DNA from: Chitinophagales bacterium
Lineage (GTDB): Bacteria > Bacteroidota > Bacteroidia > Chitinophagales > Chitinophagaceae
DNA length: 64,000 nt
Direction: 5' to 3'
Assembly (NCBI GenBank): GCA_015654695.1
Contig: JAATGJ010000058.1
Coordinates: 1 to 64,000 of the forward strand
Shown in pieces: positions 35,073 to 44,600 of this stretch (within the stretch, counting starts at the first letter, position 1; each line of letters opens with the position of its first letter). The notes beneath the pieces are model-generated. The model had not been told where the DNA came from. It was given only the letters and a program-made list of their open reading frames with translations, and did not search any database. The translations under genes were made by a program, and so were the position numbers.

Positions 35073-35163
35073 GCAATTTTGCACAATAAGGAGCTGGCTG
35101 ACTCGTTTATTATCCGACATCTCTATCTGGACATTTATTTTATTGGACATCAACGGTTTACTA

Positions 35164-35394
35164 ATGACAAATTTTACTCCTGAGGATCTTCTATTGTACC
35201 TGTACAAAGAAACGTCTTTAGAACAAACAGCTCAAATTGAACAGGCGCTGGTTAAAGACTGGACGCTTCGCGAAAAATTAGCTGTACTTCAAAATTCTAT
35301 GCAAAGACTGGACAAATTAGCACAGGCTCCCCGTACTGAAGTAGTACTTGACGTACTAAATTATGCACGGGAAAATTCTGCAGAGCAGGTCTAA
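35164..35394 (+). CDS. small conserved-looking hypothetical protein, 76 aa
   Basis: From ATG 35164 the protein begins MTNFTPEDLLLYLYKETS. It is short, acidic and helical, with no signal peptide or membrane segment. The pattern 'LLLYLYKETS..Q...IE..L..D..LRE' recalls the N-terminal cytoplasmic part of zinc-finger-free anti-sigma proteins in Bacteroidota, so it may be a stand-alone regulator. It ends 27 bp before a strong terminator and lies downstream of the FtsB-like gene. Confidence 0.6.
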   Translation: MTNFTPEDLLLYLYKETSLEQTAQIEQALVKDWTLREKLAVLQNSMQRLDKLAQAPRTEVVLDVLNYARENSAEQV

Positions 35395-35421
35395 GGATTC
35401 TCTTGTATTCAAATTCATTTT

Positions 35422-35452
35422 GCATCCCGTTTAAAACGGGATGCTTTTTTTT
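35422..35452 (+). terminator. strong rho-independent terminator
   Basis: GCATCCCGTTT-A-AAACGGGATGC, an 11-bp perfect stem, is followed by eight T residues. It ends the eno/ftsB-like/small-protein unit. Confidence 0.92.
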
Positions 35453-35598
35453 GGCTAAAAGTTAAAAAGAACCATCATAATAATACCCGGCTCTTTTCCT
35501 TTATCAGTTTCGTTTTATTTTATTATGCTATTTGCTTAGTTAAAAGAAGGTGATCCCATAAGGAAATTCTCCTTTCTCTCCTTTTCTCTTTTACCTCT

Positions 35599-35606
35599 TA
35601 GCTTTG
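35599..35606 (+). promoter_or_regulatory. -7 element of the nth promoter (TAGCTTTG)
   Basis: TAGCTTTG fits TANNTTTG and lies only 5 bp before the ATG at 35612. Transcription would start at or beside the start codon, predicting a leaderless or near-leaderless mRNA. Confidence 0.55.
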
Positions 35607-35611
35607 TAAAC

Positions 35612-36256
35612 ATGACCCGCAAAGAACGTTATCGTTTTGTGATTGATTACTTTCAGCAGCATATACCTGAAGCAGAAACTGAACTGATATATGATGATCC
35701 CTACCAATTATTGGTATCAGTCATTCTTTCCGCTCAATGCACGGATAAAAGAGTGAACATGACTACCCCGGCCATATTTGAAAAATACCCGGATGCAGCA
35801 TCACTCAGCCAAACCAGTTTTGATGAATTATTTCCTTTAATAAAAAGCATCAGCTATCCTAACAACAAGACCAAACACCTGATTGGAATGGCGAAGATGG
35901 TCATGGAAAAATTCAATGGGCAGATACCTATGACGGTGGATGAATTAATAGAACTTCCTGGTGTCGGAAGAAAGACAGCCAACGTTATTACCTCAGTGAT
36001 AGATCAACAGCCGAATATGGCGGTTGATACCCATGTTTTCAGAGTTAGTAAGAGGATTGGCCTTGTTCCGCAGACTGCTTCAACTCCTTTTGCAGTAGAA
36101 AAGGAACTCGTAAAGAATATCCCGGAAGAACTGATACATAAAGCTCACCATTGGTTGATATTGCATGGCCGTTATACCTGTGTAGCGAGAAACCCAAAAT
36201 GTGAGCGATGCGGCATTCAAACCGCTTGTATTTTTTTCCACAAGAACAATTTTTAA
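35612..36256 (+). CDS. nth: endonuclease III
   Basis: Nth is a DNA glycosylase/AP lyase that removes oxidised pyrimidines. The 214-aa protein has the helix-hairpin-helix 'LPGVGRKTANVI' with the catalytic lysine, the catalytic aspartate in 'AVDTHVFRVSKRIGL', and the C-terminal 4Fe-4S ligands C-x6-C-x2-C-x5-C (C-VARNPK-C-ER-C-GIQTA-C). The segment 'LLVSVILSAQCTDKRVN' is also typical. All key residues are intact. It appears monocistronic. Confidence 0.95.
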   Translation: MTRKERYRFVIDYFQQHIPEAETELIYDDPYQLLVSVILSAQCTDKRVNMTTPAIFEKYPDAASLSQTSFDELFPLIKSISYPNNKTKHLIGMAKMVMEKFNGQIPMTVDELIELPGVGRKTANVITSVIDQQPNMAVDTHVFRVSKRIGLVPQTASTPFAVEKELVKNIPEELIHKAHHWLILHGRYTCVARNPKCERCGIQTACIFFHKNNF

Positions 36257-36361
36257 TTTTTTGCCGGTCGGGTTTGTTCACTTAAATTTAGTGACATGTT
36301 GTGCCCTACCAAACCACCTGGCAGCAGGTTTTATTATTTTAAGACACAAAAGATTATTTTG

Positions 36362-37267
36362 ATGAACAGAACATTAGTGGGGGTAATGGTATGCTTATTT
36401 ATCGTACAAGCCTTTCCTTGCAAAGCGCAATATTATTACCATAATGACAAATATTACGGTAACAACCTGGCATTGGAACTTGGTGGATCATTTGGCATTA
36501 TGAATGCCCTGACCGATCTGGGCGGTAAAAAAGGTATCGGAAAAGGCACTATCAAGGATCTCAACATGAAGGTGTCTAAACCAAGCTTCAGCCTTTACGC
36601 AATGGTTGTATATAAAGAGGCGATCGGGGTAAGACTGGAGGGAACGTTTGGCAGCATTCAGTCCTATGACAGCATTCTAAAAAAAGTAGCCCCTACTACA
36701 TTTGGCCGTTATGAACGTAACCTGAGTTTCAGAAGCAGCATCACCGATATACAACTGGCCGCTGAAATACATCCTCTTTTTTTCAAAACGTATGATGAAG
36801 GAGAAGCCCCTTTTTTCTCCCCTTACCTGGTAGCAGGTATTGGATTTTTTTCATTCAATCCCGAAGCAAAGCTGAATGGCCGCTGGTATGCGCTGCAGCC
36901 GCTGCATACCGAAGGGCAGGGATTTGCTGAATATCCCGACCGTAAACCCTATAAGCTTACCCAGGTAAATATTCCTTTAGGCATTGGCCTCAGGTATGAA
37001 GTAACATCTTCACTCAGCGCCCGGCTGGAGGTAGTACACCGCATTTTATTAACTGATTACCTGGATGATGTAAGCAAAAACAATATAGATCCCGCACTTT
37101 TTTACAACTACTTGTCTCCTACCCAGGCTGCCATTGCAGAGCAATTGGCTGACAGGCGAACGGCTGTGCCGAAAAATGAGCAGCGTGGAGACCCAAAGGA
37201 CAAAGACTCCTTTTTTACTATCCAGTTAAAAATCGGCATAGCTATAAGAACAGACCGGAGAAACTAG
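36362..37267 (+). CDS. outer-membrane beta-barrel protein
   Basis: From ATG 36362 this is a 301-aa exported protein with a signal peptide ending in K-A-Q at about residue 23. The mature sequence alternates hydrophobic and polar residues in strands: 'NLALELGGSFGIMNAL', 'YAMVVYKEAIGVRLEGTFGSI', 'SPYLVAGIGFFSF' and 'IPLGIGLRYEVTSSLSARLEVVHRI'. It ends in 'FFTIQLKIGIAIRTDRRN'. It resembles OmpA-type eight-strand barrels without a peptidoglycan-binding domain. The role is unknown. The 22-residue upstream frame extension is not used. Confidence 0.75.
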   Translation: MNRTLVGVMVCLFIVQAFPCKAQYYYHNDKYYGNNLALELGGSFGIMNALTDLGGKKGIGKGTIKDLNMKVSKPSFSLYAMVVYKEAIGVRLEGTFGSIQSYDSILKKVAPTTFGRYERNLSFRSSITDIQLAAEIHPLFFKTYDEGEAPFFSPYLVAGIGFFSFNPEAKLNGRWYALQPLHTEGQGFAEYPDRKPYKLTQVNIPLGIGLRYEVTSSLSARLEVVHRILLTDYLDDVSKNNIDPALFYNYLSPTQAAIAEQLADRRTAVPKNEQRGDPKDKDSFFTIQLKIGIAIRTDRRN

Positions 37268-37520
37268 GCAGTTTGTTGCTATTGTGAACTTTGCTTTACC
37301 AAGCTTGTTATATAGCCAATGCTTCTTGCCAGACTGAAAATTAACAGTTCACCCATCCTTTTTGACAACTGACCGATTTAGGATACTCTTATTCTTATTA
37401 GTAGTATTAGTTTTGTAAACAAATATGCCGGTATAAATGCCTAAACCGCTGTTTCCGGCTTTACGTATATCATTCCATCCCCCTGTGCTGACTGATTAAC
37501 TAATTTTAAATATTGTGAGT

Positions 37521-39917
37521 ATGAAACCTGGAACTTTACATTTTGACGAATCGCTGTTCAACAGCCGCCTGTCATTGCGGCCGTTGATAGAAGCATTGAA
37601 AAAAGCAATAGCCGAGGGCAACCCTGGCTCCCAGAAATTATATGGCGAACTTATTGCCAAAATAGAAGCTTTTCCTGAATTGCTCGCGCCTATTACGGAC
37701 CTGTCAATTCTGAAACCGCATTCTGAATTGATAGAAATGCTGCTGAGTACCCTTTTCCCGCCTACCAGTTCCCAGAACGAGAACCTATATGCCGTTTCAA
37801 TGCCTTTCAGGTATGAGACCATTTATAGTTCAAGTCTTTTTCAGATGTTGTTTCTGAAACCAGGCAGCAATGAAGTGAATATACCTAATGATAAAATAGG
37901 CAGCAACCTGAATGAAGATAAAATGATGTTTGCCTATAACATGATACTTAAAAAATATTGTGGTTACGTGGCCCCTGAATGGTCACGCACCGTTTACCCA
38001 TATCCTGATCCTGCATCCGGGTTGATCAAATACCTGGAGCTGCAGGTGGATGCCCGTTTTGTAGATGTAATGCCTGTAGGGGAAATGCCAAAGATGCCCG
38101 AAAATGCAGTTTGTCCCCGTACCAACCGTATAATGCCCCTTAATGAATTAGTGGAACAACTTCCACTAAAACAATTTGTATTCGAAGGTATTGCTGTGAT
38201 CAGGATCAATGATGTAACGGAGAAGGAAACTATATCCCTTATGAAAAACAGCCTGCTTAAGATCAATGCTTTTTCTGAAGCAGGTGTTTACACAGAACTG
38301 CAGGAATATATGCGTAGCCTTATCGGTTTGAAAGATATACGTATCGGCATCACACCTTTCTTTAAAGTAAACGGCCATTATGTATATTCTGAATTGCATA
38401 GCAGCCATAGCTTACTCTACAAACACCTGGACAGCATTTCAGAAAAAGATGAAATGGGTGATTGCTGTAAAGATCTTTTTGCGGAAACAAACAGTCCTGT
38501 TGTTTTTGAAAATCTTGACGAAGCTGCAATCACCGAGATGAAAGAGTTGAAGCATTATTACGATGATGGCGGCCGGAGCCTTATTATCAGCCCGCTGAAA
38601 CATAATGGTGAACTGATCGGTGTGATGGAAATTATTGCAAATGAACCCGGCGCTTTTAAAGCCTCGTTCATCAATAAAATTGAACCGGCTATCCCGTTGT
38701 TTGCCCTGGCATTGGAAAAAAGCTCAGAAAGCCTGAATAACCAGATTGATAAAGTGATCAAAGAAAAATTCACCGCTGTTCAACCAGCCGTGGAATGGAA
38801 GTTTACAGAAGCTGCTTTTAAATATATATTGAACAGGCACGAAAATGAAGATGCAAAAATGGAACGCATCATTTTCGAAGGCGTATATCCATTATACGGT
38901 GCTATTGATATCCGCAACTCTTCTACAGAGAGAGCGCAGTCCATTCAACTGGATATTATCGAACAATTGCAAATGACAAAAGTCATTATAAAAAAAGCGC
39001 AGGGAGAGATTTTCTTCCCGCTGCTGCAGGAGATCGAATTTAAAATTGATAAATACACTTCTTCCGCTTCCGATATCCTGTTGTCAGAAGATGAGATACA
39101 GATACATGACTTCCTGCAAAGACAGATCGTGGATGTTTTTGATCACCTGAAAGGCGCTGTCCCTTCACTGAAAAAAGATATTGCCGGGTACTTTGCCGCA
39201 TTGGATCCGCAGGTAAATATGATCTATCATCACCGGAAAGAATACGAGGAAAGTATTGCCCGGGTAAATAATACAGTAGCCCGCTTTGTTGACAAGGAAC
39301 AAAAGGAAGCGCAGAAAGTATTTCCGCATTATTTTGAAAGATATGTTACCGATGGCGTGGACTTCAATGTTTATATTGGTCAGTCAATTGCGCCCCGCCG
39401 CAAGTTTGATGCATTGTACCTCCGCAATATGAAGATGTGGCAATTATCTGTATTGGCAAGGGCAGCCCGCATTACTAACCGTCTTGCAGGTGAATTAGCG
39501 CACCCATTAAATACCACGCAACTGATTCTTGCACATAGCATTCCTATCTCTATCAGTTTTAGAAATGAGGAAAGAAAATTTGACGTGGACGGCGCTTATA
39601 ATATCCGGTACGAGATCATCAAAAAAAGAATTGATAAGGTCCGTATCAAAGATTCAATGGAAAGACTGACACAGCCTGGCAAAATAGCTATTGTTTATTC
39701 ACAGCCAAAGGAAGCAGCGGAGTACAAAGAATACATTGAGTTTATGCAAAATCAAAAATTGCTGAAACCTGGTATTGAAAAATTTGATCTGGAAGAATTG
39801 CAGGGAGTAGTGGGACTGAAAGCATTACGCGTTGAGGTGAACTTTGAAGAAGCCGCTAAGCCGAACGATAAGATCGAATTATCCTCTGTTACTACACATC
39901 AGTTGATCGGACGGTAA
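37521..39917 (+). CDS. large GAF-domain-like cytoplasmic protein, about 798 aa
   Basis: This long soluble protein has no signal peptide or membrane helix. The central part (about residues 260-400) looks like a GAF domain ('NSLLKINAFSEAGVYTELQEYM' onwards to 'SLIISPLKHNGELIGVMEIIANEPGAF'). The C-terminal 250 residues contain the conserved-looking 'LYLRNMKMWQLSVLARAARI' and 'DVDGAYNIRYEIIKKRIDK...LTQPGKIAIVYSQ'. Homologous GAF-annotated proteins of this length occur widely in Bacteroidota, but I know no established function. No output domain (kinase, cyclase or HTH) is recognisable. GTG six bases upstream is an alternative start. It is monocistronic with its own terminator. Confidence 0.75.
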   Translation: MKPGTLHFDESLFNSRLSLRPLIEALKKAIAEGNPGSQKLYGELIAKIEAFPELLAPITDLSILKPHSELIEMLLSTLFPPTSSQNENLYAVSMPFRYETIYSSSLFQMLFLKPGSNEVNIPNDKIGSNLNEDKMMFAYNMILKKYCGYVAPEWSRTVYPYPDPASGLIKYLELQVDARFVDVMPVGEMPKMPENAVCPRTNRIMPLNELVEQLPLKQFVFEGIAVIRINDVTEKETISLMKNSLLKINAFSEAGVYTELQEYMRSLIGLKDIRIGITPFFKVNGHYVYSELHSSHSLLYKHLDSISEKDEMGDCCKDLFAETNSPVVFENLDEAAITEMKELKHYYDDGGRSLIISPLKHNGELIGVMEIIANEPGAFKASFINKIEPAIPLFALALEKSSESLNNQIDKVIKEKFTAVQPAVEWKFTEAAFKYILNRHENEDAKMERIIFEGVYPLYGAIDIRNSSTERAQSIQLDIIEQLQMTKVIIKKAQGEIFFPLLQEIEFKIDKYTSSASDILLSEDEIQIHDFLQRQIVDVFDHLKGAVPSLKKDIAGYFAALDPQVNMIYHHRKEYEESIARVNNTVARFVDKEQKEAQKVFPHYFERYVTDGVDFNVYIGQSIAPRRKFDALYLRNMKMWQLSVLARAARITNRLAGELAHPLNTTQLILAHSIPISISFRNEERKFDVDGAYNIRYEIIKKRIDKVRIKDSMERLTQPGKIAIVYSQPKEAAEYKEYIEFMQNQKLLKPGIEKFDLEELQGVVGLKALRVEVNFEEAAKPNDKIELSSVTTHQLIGR

Positions 39918-39944
39918 TTTATCCGTCGTTATTTTATTACAACT

Positions 39945-39978
39945 AAGAAAGACCGTTAAAAAATAGACGGTCTTTCTT
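39945..39978. terminator. terminator hairpin between convergent genes
   Basis: AAGAAAGACCGT-(10 bases)-ACGGTCTTTCTT is a 12-bp perfect stem between the GAF-like gene and the phosphatase-barrel gene. It could serve both strands. Confidence 0.7.
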
Positions 39979-40001
39979 ATTTATGTATGCTACCTGTTTT
40001 C

Positions 40002-43000
40002 TCAAAACTGCCATCCAAAGTTTATCAATGGCAATTTATCTTCTTTAGAAACAGTATAGCAAGCTGTGATCACAAGTTTTCGCATGGGCGCAAACCATAA
40101 TCCTCCGCCATAACCGTTTTTCCATTTATGCACCGGGTCGTTCTCTGACCATATCCGGCCAATATCATGGAACAAGAGCATGCCTATTGAACCCGGAAAA
40201 AGATAAGTTCTGAAATCGGCCAGTTTGATCCGTATTTCTGTATTATTATAGGCCATGGACCGGCCTGCAAAGCGATAATTTCGATAGCCCCGTAAATTAT
40301 CTTTACCGCCAAGGTATTGTGCCTGGAAAAATTCAAAATTGCCAAAGTTATGCCCGGCTCCAAATCTCGTAGCCAGCACAAACCCGGCCTGTTTACTAAA
40401 GCTCATATAAATGGACATATCCGAACGAAGTTGTGTCACGCTGCGGCTTGCATCATTAAGTCCGTTAAGCATCTTTAGTGAGGTTTGCCAGTTGATGCCC
40501 CTTGAAGGCAGCGCTTTATTATTGCGGTTATCAATATTCACGGCCACCAGGCCTCCCGCAAAGGACTGGTTTTTAAAAAGGGTATTAGGATCAAGTCCGT
40601 TACTCCCGGTATTGACAATAAAACGGTTCTGGTTATCATCTGTATCCAGTGAGAAGAACTGGAAAGCGGGGCCAAAAGAAATATTGAGAGTTTTGCCGAA
40701 ATTTTTTCTTATTAATAATGAAATATCGCCCATCTCGTATCGTGCACGGTAAAAGCGAAATTTACCTGCCTGTGTTTTATCATATACCGATCCATTGCCA
40801 TATCCAAAAAAATTCGTGGTAGTATTGGGCGCCTTGATATCAGCATTGAAAAGCAGGTCTGTTTTTTTACCCACCAGATCAATGAATTCCGCGTTCCAGC
40901 TAAAGTTGTAAGCTTTGGTGGCTAATGCATGATTAGCGGCAAAATGATGCAGGGTTTTAAATGGTTTTTTGCGAAACCCCTGTCGTACAAGTTTCAAAGA
41001 AATACCGACAAATAAACCATCATCAGGATTATAATTGACAGATACAAAAGGTATGTTCTGGTCATATACATAATACAACCTTTCATATTTATTGACCGCC
41101 GGGTCGCCGGATAATTTATGCCGGATATTATTATTCCCGGTAAACTGGTTTTGTTCTGTATCCAGATCATACGCCAGTGTTTTACCTGCCGGTGAGGAAG
41201 CCTCACTTTCAAACACATCATTGCCACTGCCACCGATCATCCTTACTTTTATTTTGTTACCATCGCCATGTGTTATGAATTTATCATCTCCGCCCATCGC
41301 ATATAACCGGATCTCTTTAGTATCACCGGGGTCAAATTTCCTTTCATACATTTTTCTTGACTGTTCCCCTTCCTTTGTGATCTTAAATACCCGGACCAGC
41401 ACAGAACCGTCATCATTTCTTGTAATATCCAACAGCTCTTTTTTATCGCTGGCTGTCACATTGACGATCTTTGAAATAAACCCATAATATTCCATCATTT
41501 CACCGGCAAAATATTTTCTGCGTTCTTTCAGTTTTTTGATGATCTCCTGGTTCCGCGGCAATGCCCTGATGGCTGGCGGCTGTAATTGCAATGCTCTTTC
41601 AATCAGTTCATCTGTCATCAGTGGCAGAAATTCATCTACCGCTTTTTTCCAATCTTCTTTATTCAATTCAGCAAGGAATGCCCTGTCAATATTCTTTGCG
41701 TTGAAATTATATGTTTTGATATTGATAGCTTTTGAACGAAATCCCTGTACCTGGGGTGATATCCAAGGTTTGCGGGCAATAAATGGCAATAAGCCTGAGC
41801 TTACAAAAAAGGGCTGATCCCTGTCCCTCGGCAATGGGTAATAGGTTTTGCCATTCCCGTTATCTGCCGCCGCCCAGCGCCATTGATCCTCATGGCGGTC
41901 CCAGTCCATCATAAACATATCCAGCAGTCTTGCTTGCAAAAGGGCTTTTTGGTCCAGCGCATTATCGTTGTCGTCTTTTAGTTTATCCGCCATCTCATCA
42001 GTACTGATTGCTTTTTTCACATCACCGGGTACCCTTTCTTCCAATAAACAAAGTGCATTGGCGAAGTCTGTTCTGAATTTTCCAAGACGCGGATCATCCG
42101 GAATATACACCAGCCTTGGATTGGTATGCGGTACTTTGGCCGCTTCTGCGAATGGCGGGACAGATAAAAAAGCATAAGGATAAGATGCGGATACACCATC
42201 GGCTACCAGGTCTTTTGCTACCGTACCCTGCAGATCAGGTGGTAATGCGGCATCCGTAACTGATTTTTTTATTAATCGTAAAACATATTGTTTACCACTA
42301 CTATCTTCTAATCGTAAGGATATGGTCTGGTGGCCTCCTCCTCTTTTCAAAGGACGCAGACCTCCATATTCTTTTCCGATATCAATTACCGCTACTCTTA
42401 CCGGAGTCTTCCATTCCTGGCGATAATTTTTTCCCAGCAAAAAATTTCTACCCCCTCCTGATCTGAATTCACCAGATGCAATAACAGTTACCGAATCGGG
42501 AAACAAACCTGGTGTTTCGGCAATTGCTTTTTGCGAAACAGGCAGATCATTTAATGCAGATGTATAAACCGGTTGCTGCAGGTCACTGCTTGCCAGCGTA
42601 TAAAATTTCACCGATACTTTACCACCTGTAGTCACCTCTACCATGGCAAAACCATTTTCCTCCTCTGCAAACAAACTGTTCTTTCCTTTTTTTACCTGTG
42701 TAGCTTTAGAGCCTGAACCACTAACGATAAAAGGTATGCTATCATGCATTAAAAACTGCAGGTTATGTTCATGCCCTGCTGCATGGATCACATTTGGATG
42801 CAGTTTCATTACTTCCTCTACCCGGCTGATCATATTCTTGTACTGCGGATGTTTGGTATCCTGTATATTTCCAAACACGCCTCTTGCAATAGGATAAATG
42901 GATCCTATCACCGGTAAGGGTATATACAAGCCGGGTGAAGCTTCTGTTAAGGGGAAAATATGCTGCTTCAGGGTAAAGTACCCTCCATGTTTACCATGGG

Positions 43001-43643
43001 TGTAAAAAGGATGATGCATGGCCAGCAGGATCAACTTATCGGGGTAAGATCCAATAATATCTTTTAACGCTGTTATTACTTCATCTTCTGTTTTGAAATC
43101 GCAATCAGATTCAAGCCCGGTTTTTTCACCCTGCTGCAACCACCATTGACTGTCCATAAAAACGATAACAACTTTTTCGCCCACCTGCACTTCTACCGGG
43201 CCAGGGCAACCATTAGCCGGCAACACCTGCACATTAGGCAACCCTAACCTGTTTACATATTCCCATTCATTTCGCACCTGTTCCAGCGCACCAGCCCTCC
43301 CTTCCTTCCAGTCATGATTTCCGGGAACAAAAAATGCTTTTGCATTTTTGCCCTGCACGACAGATAGCTGATAGTCCAGCACTGTTTTGGCTGCATTATA
43401 ATTTTTACTGCCTTCATCGGGCATTCCTTCAGGGTAAATATTATCACCAAGATAAACGAGGACATTTTTAGTGTCATTCCAGTCCACATGCTGTTTGAGC
43501 CAATCGCATACCGGGTGTTTGTTATCTTTCATCTCACCGCCATCTCCCACTAAAAATATACGCTGAGCTACAGTACTCTGCTGCGCAGCGCAATAAGAAG
43601 CAGGAAAAAAAAGGAGGAAAACAAATTTTTTAAGCAGTTGCAT
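40002..43643 (-). CDS. calcineurin-like phosphatase fused to a kinase-like region and an outer-membrane barrel
   Basis: This 1213-aa exported protein (signal peptide 1-20) has three parts. Residues 25-350 are a calcineurin-like metallophosphoesterase with all metal motifs: D34 (VGDGGE), G-D67-N68, G-N109-H110-D, H210 and G-H291-E-H293. Residues about 410-720 have a glycine-rich 'KRGGGHQTISLRL', a lysine in 'YVLRLIKK', then D-W-D-R-H-E-D-Q (580-587) and P-R-D-R-D-Q (605-610), an order that recalls CotH/HipA-like kinases. Residues about 860-1213 are a BamA/TamA-type surface-antigen barrel ('AQYLGGKDNLRGYRNYRFAG'), ending in aromatic F. It would sit in the outer membrane with its enzymatic part in the periplasm. 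The kinase reading is my inference. Confidence 0.85.
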   Translation of the reverse strand: MQLLKKFVFLLFFPASYCAAQQSTVAQRIFLVGDGGEMKDNKHPVCDWLKQHVDWNDTKNVLVYLGDNIYPEGMPDEGSKNYNAAKTVLDYQLSVVQGKNAKAFFVPGNHDWKEGRAGALEQVRNEWEYVNRLGLPNVQVLPANGCPGPVEVQVGEKVVIVFMDSQWWLQQGEKTGLESDCDFKTEDEVITALKDIIGSYPDKLILLAMHHPFYTHGKHGGYFTLKQHIFPLTEASPGLYIPLPVIGSIYPIARGVFGNIQDTKHPQYKNMISRVEEVMKLHPNVIHAAGHEHNLQFLMHDSIPFIVSGSGSKATQVKKGKNSLFAEEENGFAMVEVTTGGKVSVKFYTLASSDLQQPVYTSALNDLPVSQKAIAETPGLFPDSVTVIASGEFRSGGGRNFLLGKNYRQEWKTPVRVAVIDIGKEYGGLRPLKRGGGHQTISLRLEDSSGKQYVLRLIKKSVTDAALPPDLQGTVAKDLVADGVSASYPYAFLSVPPFAEAAKVPHTNPRLVYIPDDPRLGKFRTDFANALCLLEERVPGDVKKAISTDEMADKLKDDNDNALDQKALLQARLLDMFMMDWDRHEDQWRWAAADNGNGKTYYPLPRDRDQPFFVSSGLLPFIARKPWISPQVQGFRSKAINIKTYNFNAKNIDRAFLAELNKEDWKKAVDEFLPLMTDELIERALQLQPPAIRALPRNQEIIKKLKERRKYFAGEMMEYYGFISKIVNVTASDKKELLDITRNDDGSVLVRVFKITKEGEQSRKMYERKFDPGDTKEIRLYAMGGDDKFITHGDGNKIKVRMIGGSGNDVFESEASSPAGKTLAYDLDTEQNQFTGNNNIRHKLSGDPAVNKYERLYYVYDQNIPFVSVNYNPDDGLFVGISLKLVRQGFRKKPFKTLHHFAANHALATKAYNFSWNAEFIDLVGKKTDLLFNADIKAPNTTTNFFGYGNGSVYDKTQAGKFRFYRARYEMGDISLLIRKNFGKTLNISFGPAFQFFSLDTDDNQNRFIVNTGSNGLDPNTLFKNQSFAGGLVAVNIDNRNNKALPSRGINWQTSLKMLNGLNDASRSVTQLRSDMSIYMSFSKQAGFVLATRFGAGHNFGNFEFFQAQYLGGKDNLRGYRNYRFAGRSMAYNNTEIRIKLADFRTYLFPGSIGMLLFHDIGRIWSENDPVHKWKNGYGGGLWFAPMRKLVITACYTVSKEDKLPLINFGWQF

Positions 43644-43705
43644 GGTTCAAGTTTAAGTGGTTATACAGTTATACGCAAAACACATAGCCGTGGTTTGTGT
43701 TTCAG

Positions 43706-44584
43706 TCAATCATTAGTATACGTGAACTTTAAAAGTGTGGCTTTATCGTCTTTACTTTCATTTGAAATATACATATCCCCATCCGGCGCAAAGGTAATTC
43801 CTTCGGGTTGCGGAAACAGGGATGAAGACAAGCGGAATACATTTTCTACTTTTCCCATTGTATCAGTGATCACCAGCAACTTGCCAATAGAAGAAACGAT
43901 ATATAATTTATGCTGCAACGGGTGTATGGCTGCGGCAGAAGGATAAAACTCCGCTCTGTCATCACCCAATATTTTCCGGATTTCCCCGATGTCTATATTA
44001 AAATAAGGTGTATTGGAAAGCTTCCGGGTGGCAAGGTCAAACCTGTAGGCAGACCGTACCCGGTTTTTTTCGTGATGACAACTTTTGCAAAGCATGATAA
44101 GGGAATTTATATCCTTATCATAGTACAATGATTCAAGTTCATTTTTGTCTCCCCCTAATGAAGCCACAATAGTTCCCTGCACATCGCCGCCTTTTGAATA
44201 GTTGGAAACTTCCGCTATTTCGCCATCACTAATGAGCAGGTAGGCCAAAGTGTCTTTTATAACTATGTCTTCGTAATCATCTTTGGGTCCAAAAACCATG
44301 GACGGATAGCTGACATCGCTTTTATTATCCAGGTTGATGGTAAATATCTTCCCGGCTTCATCGTTTTCTGCCAGCATAGTATTTTCATTCACCCACGCTA
44401 TGCCGGATATTTCCCGCAATTTATTACCCAGCTCCGTTTTTTCCGGTTTAGTAATATCGTATCCCTGCGGAGTATTGACAACTCTTTTTGTCGTGCAGGT
44501 TATCCCGGGCATGGACAAAATAAATACGCCAAACATAACTGTGTTAATTTGTGCAGGTAAACTCTTTTTGTTTAAATTTATCAC
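43706..44584 (-). CDS. SdiA-regulated-type beta-propeller protein, exported
   Basis: This protein of about 292 aa has a beta-propeller with the SdiA-regulated domain pattern: 'LREISGIAWVNENTMLAENDEAGKIF', 'DYEDIVIKDTLAYLLISDGEIAEV', 'ELESLYYDKDINSLIMLCK' and 'PQPEGITFAPDGDMYISNES'. Such proteins are periplasmic or surface proteins of poorly known function, possibly binding or hydrolysing small molecules. The leader (NKKS... then a hydrophobic core up to C-T-T-K) suggests export, perhaps as a lipoprotein. The start is uncertain: GTG 44584, TTG 44590 or ATG 44536. It is divergent from the HD-domain gene with only about 16 bp between. Confidence 0.75.
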   Translation of the reverse strand: MINLNKKSLPAQINTVMFGVFILSMPGITCTTKRVVNTPQGYDITKPEKTELGNKLREISGIAWVNENTMLAENDEAGKIFTINLDNKSDVSYPSMVFGPKDDYEDIVIKDTLAYLLISDGEIAEVSNYSKGGDVQGTIVASLGGDKNELESLYYDKDINSLIMLCKSCHHEKNRVRSAYRFDLATRKLSNTPYFNIDIGEIRKILGDDRAEFYPSAAAIHPLQHKLYIVSSIGKLLVITDTMGKVENVFRLSSSLFPQPEGITFAPDGDMYISNESKDDKATLLKFTYTND

Positions 44585-44600
44585 ATTCAAAAATTAATGT

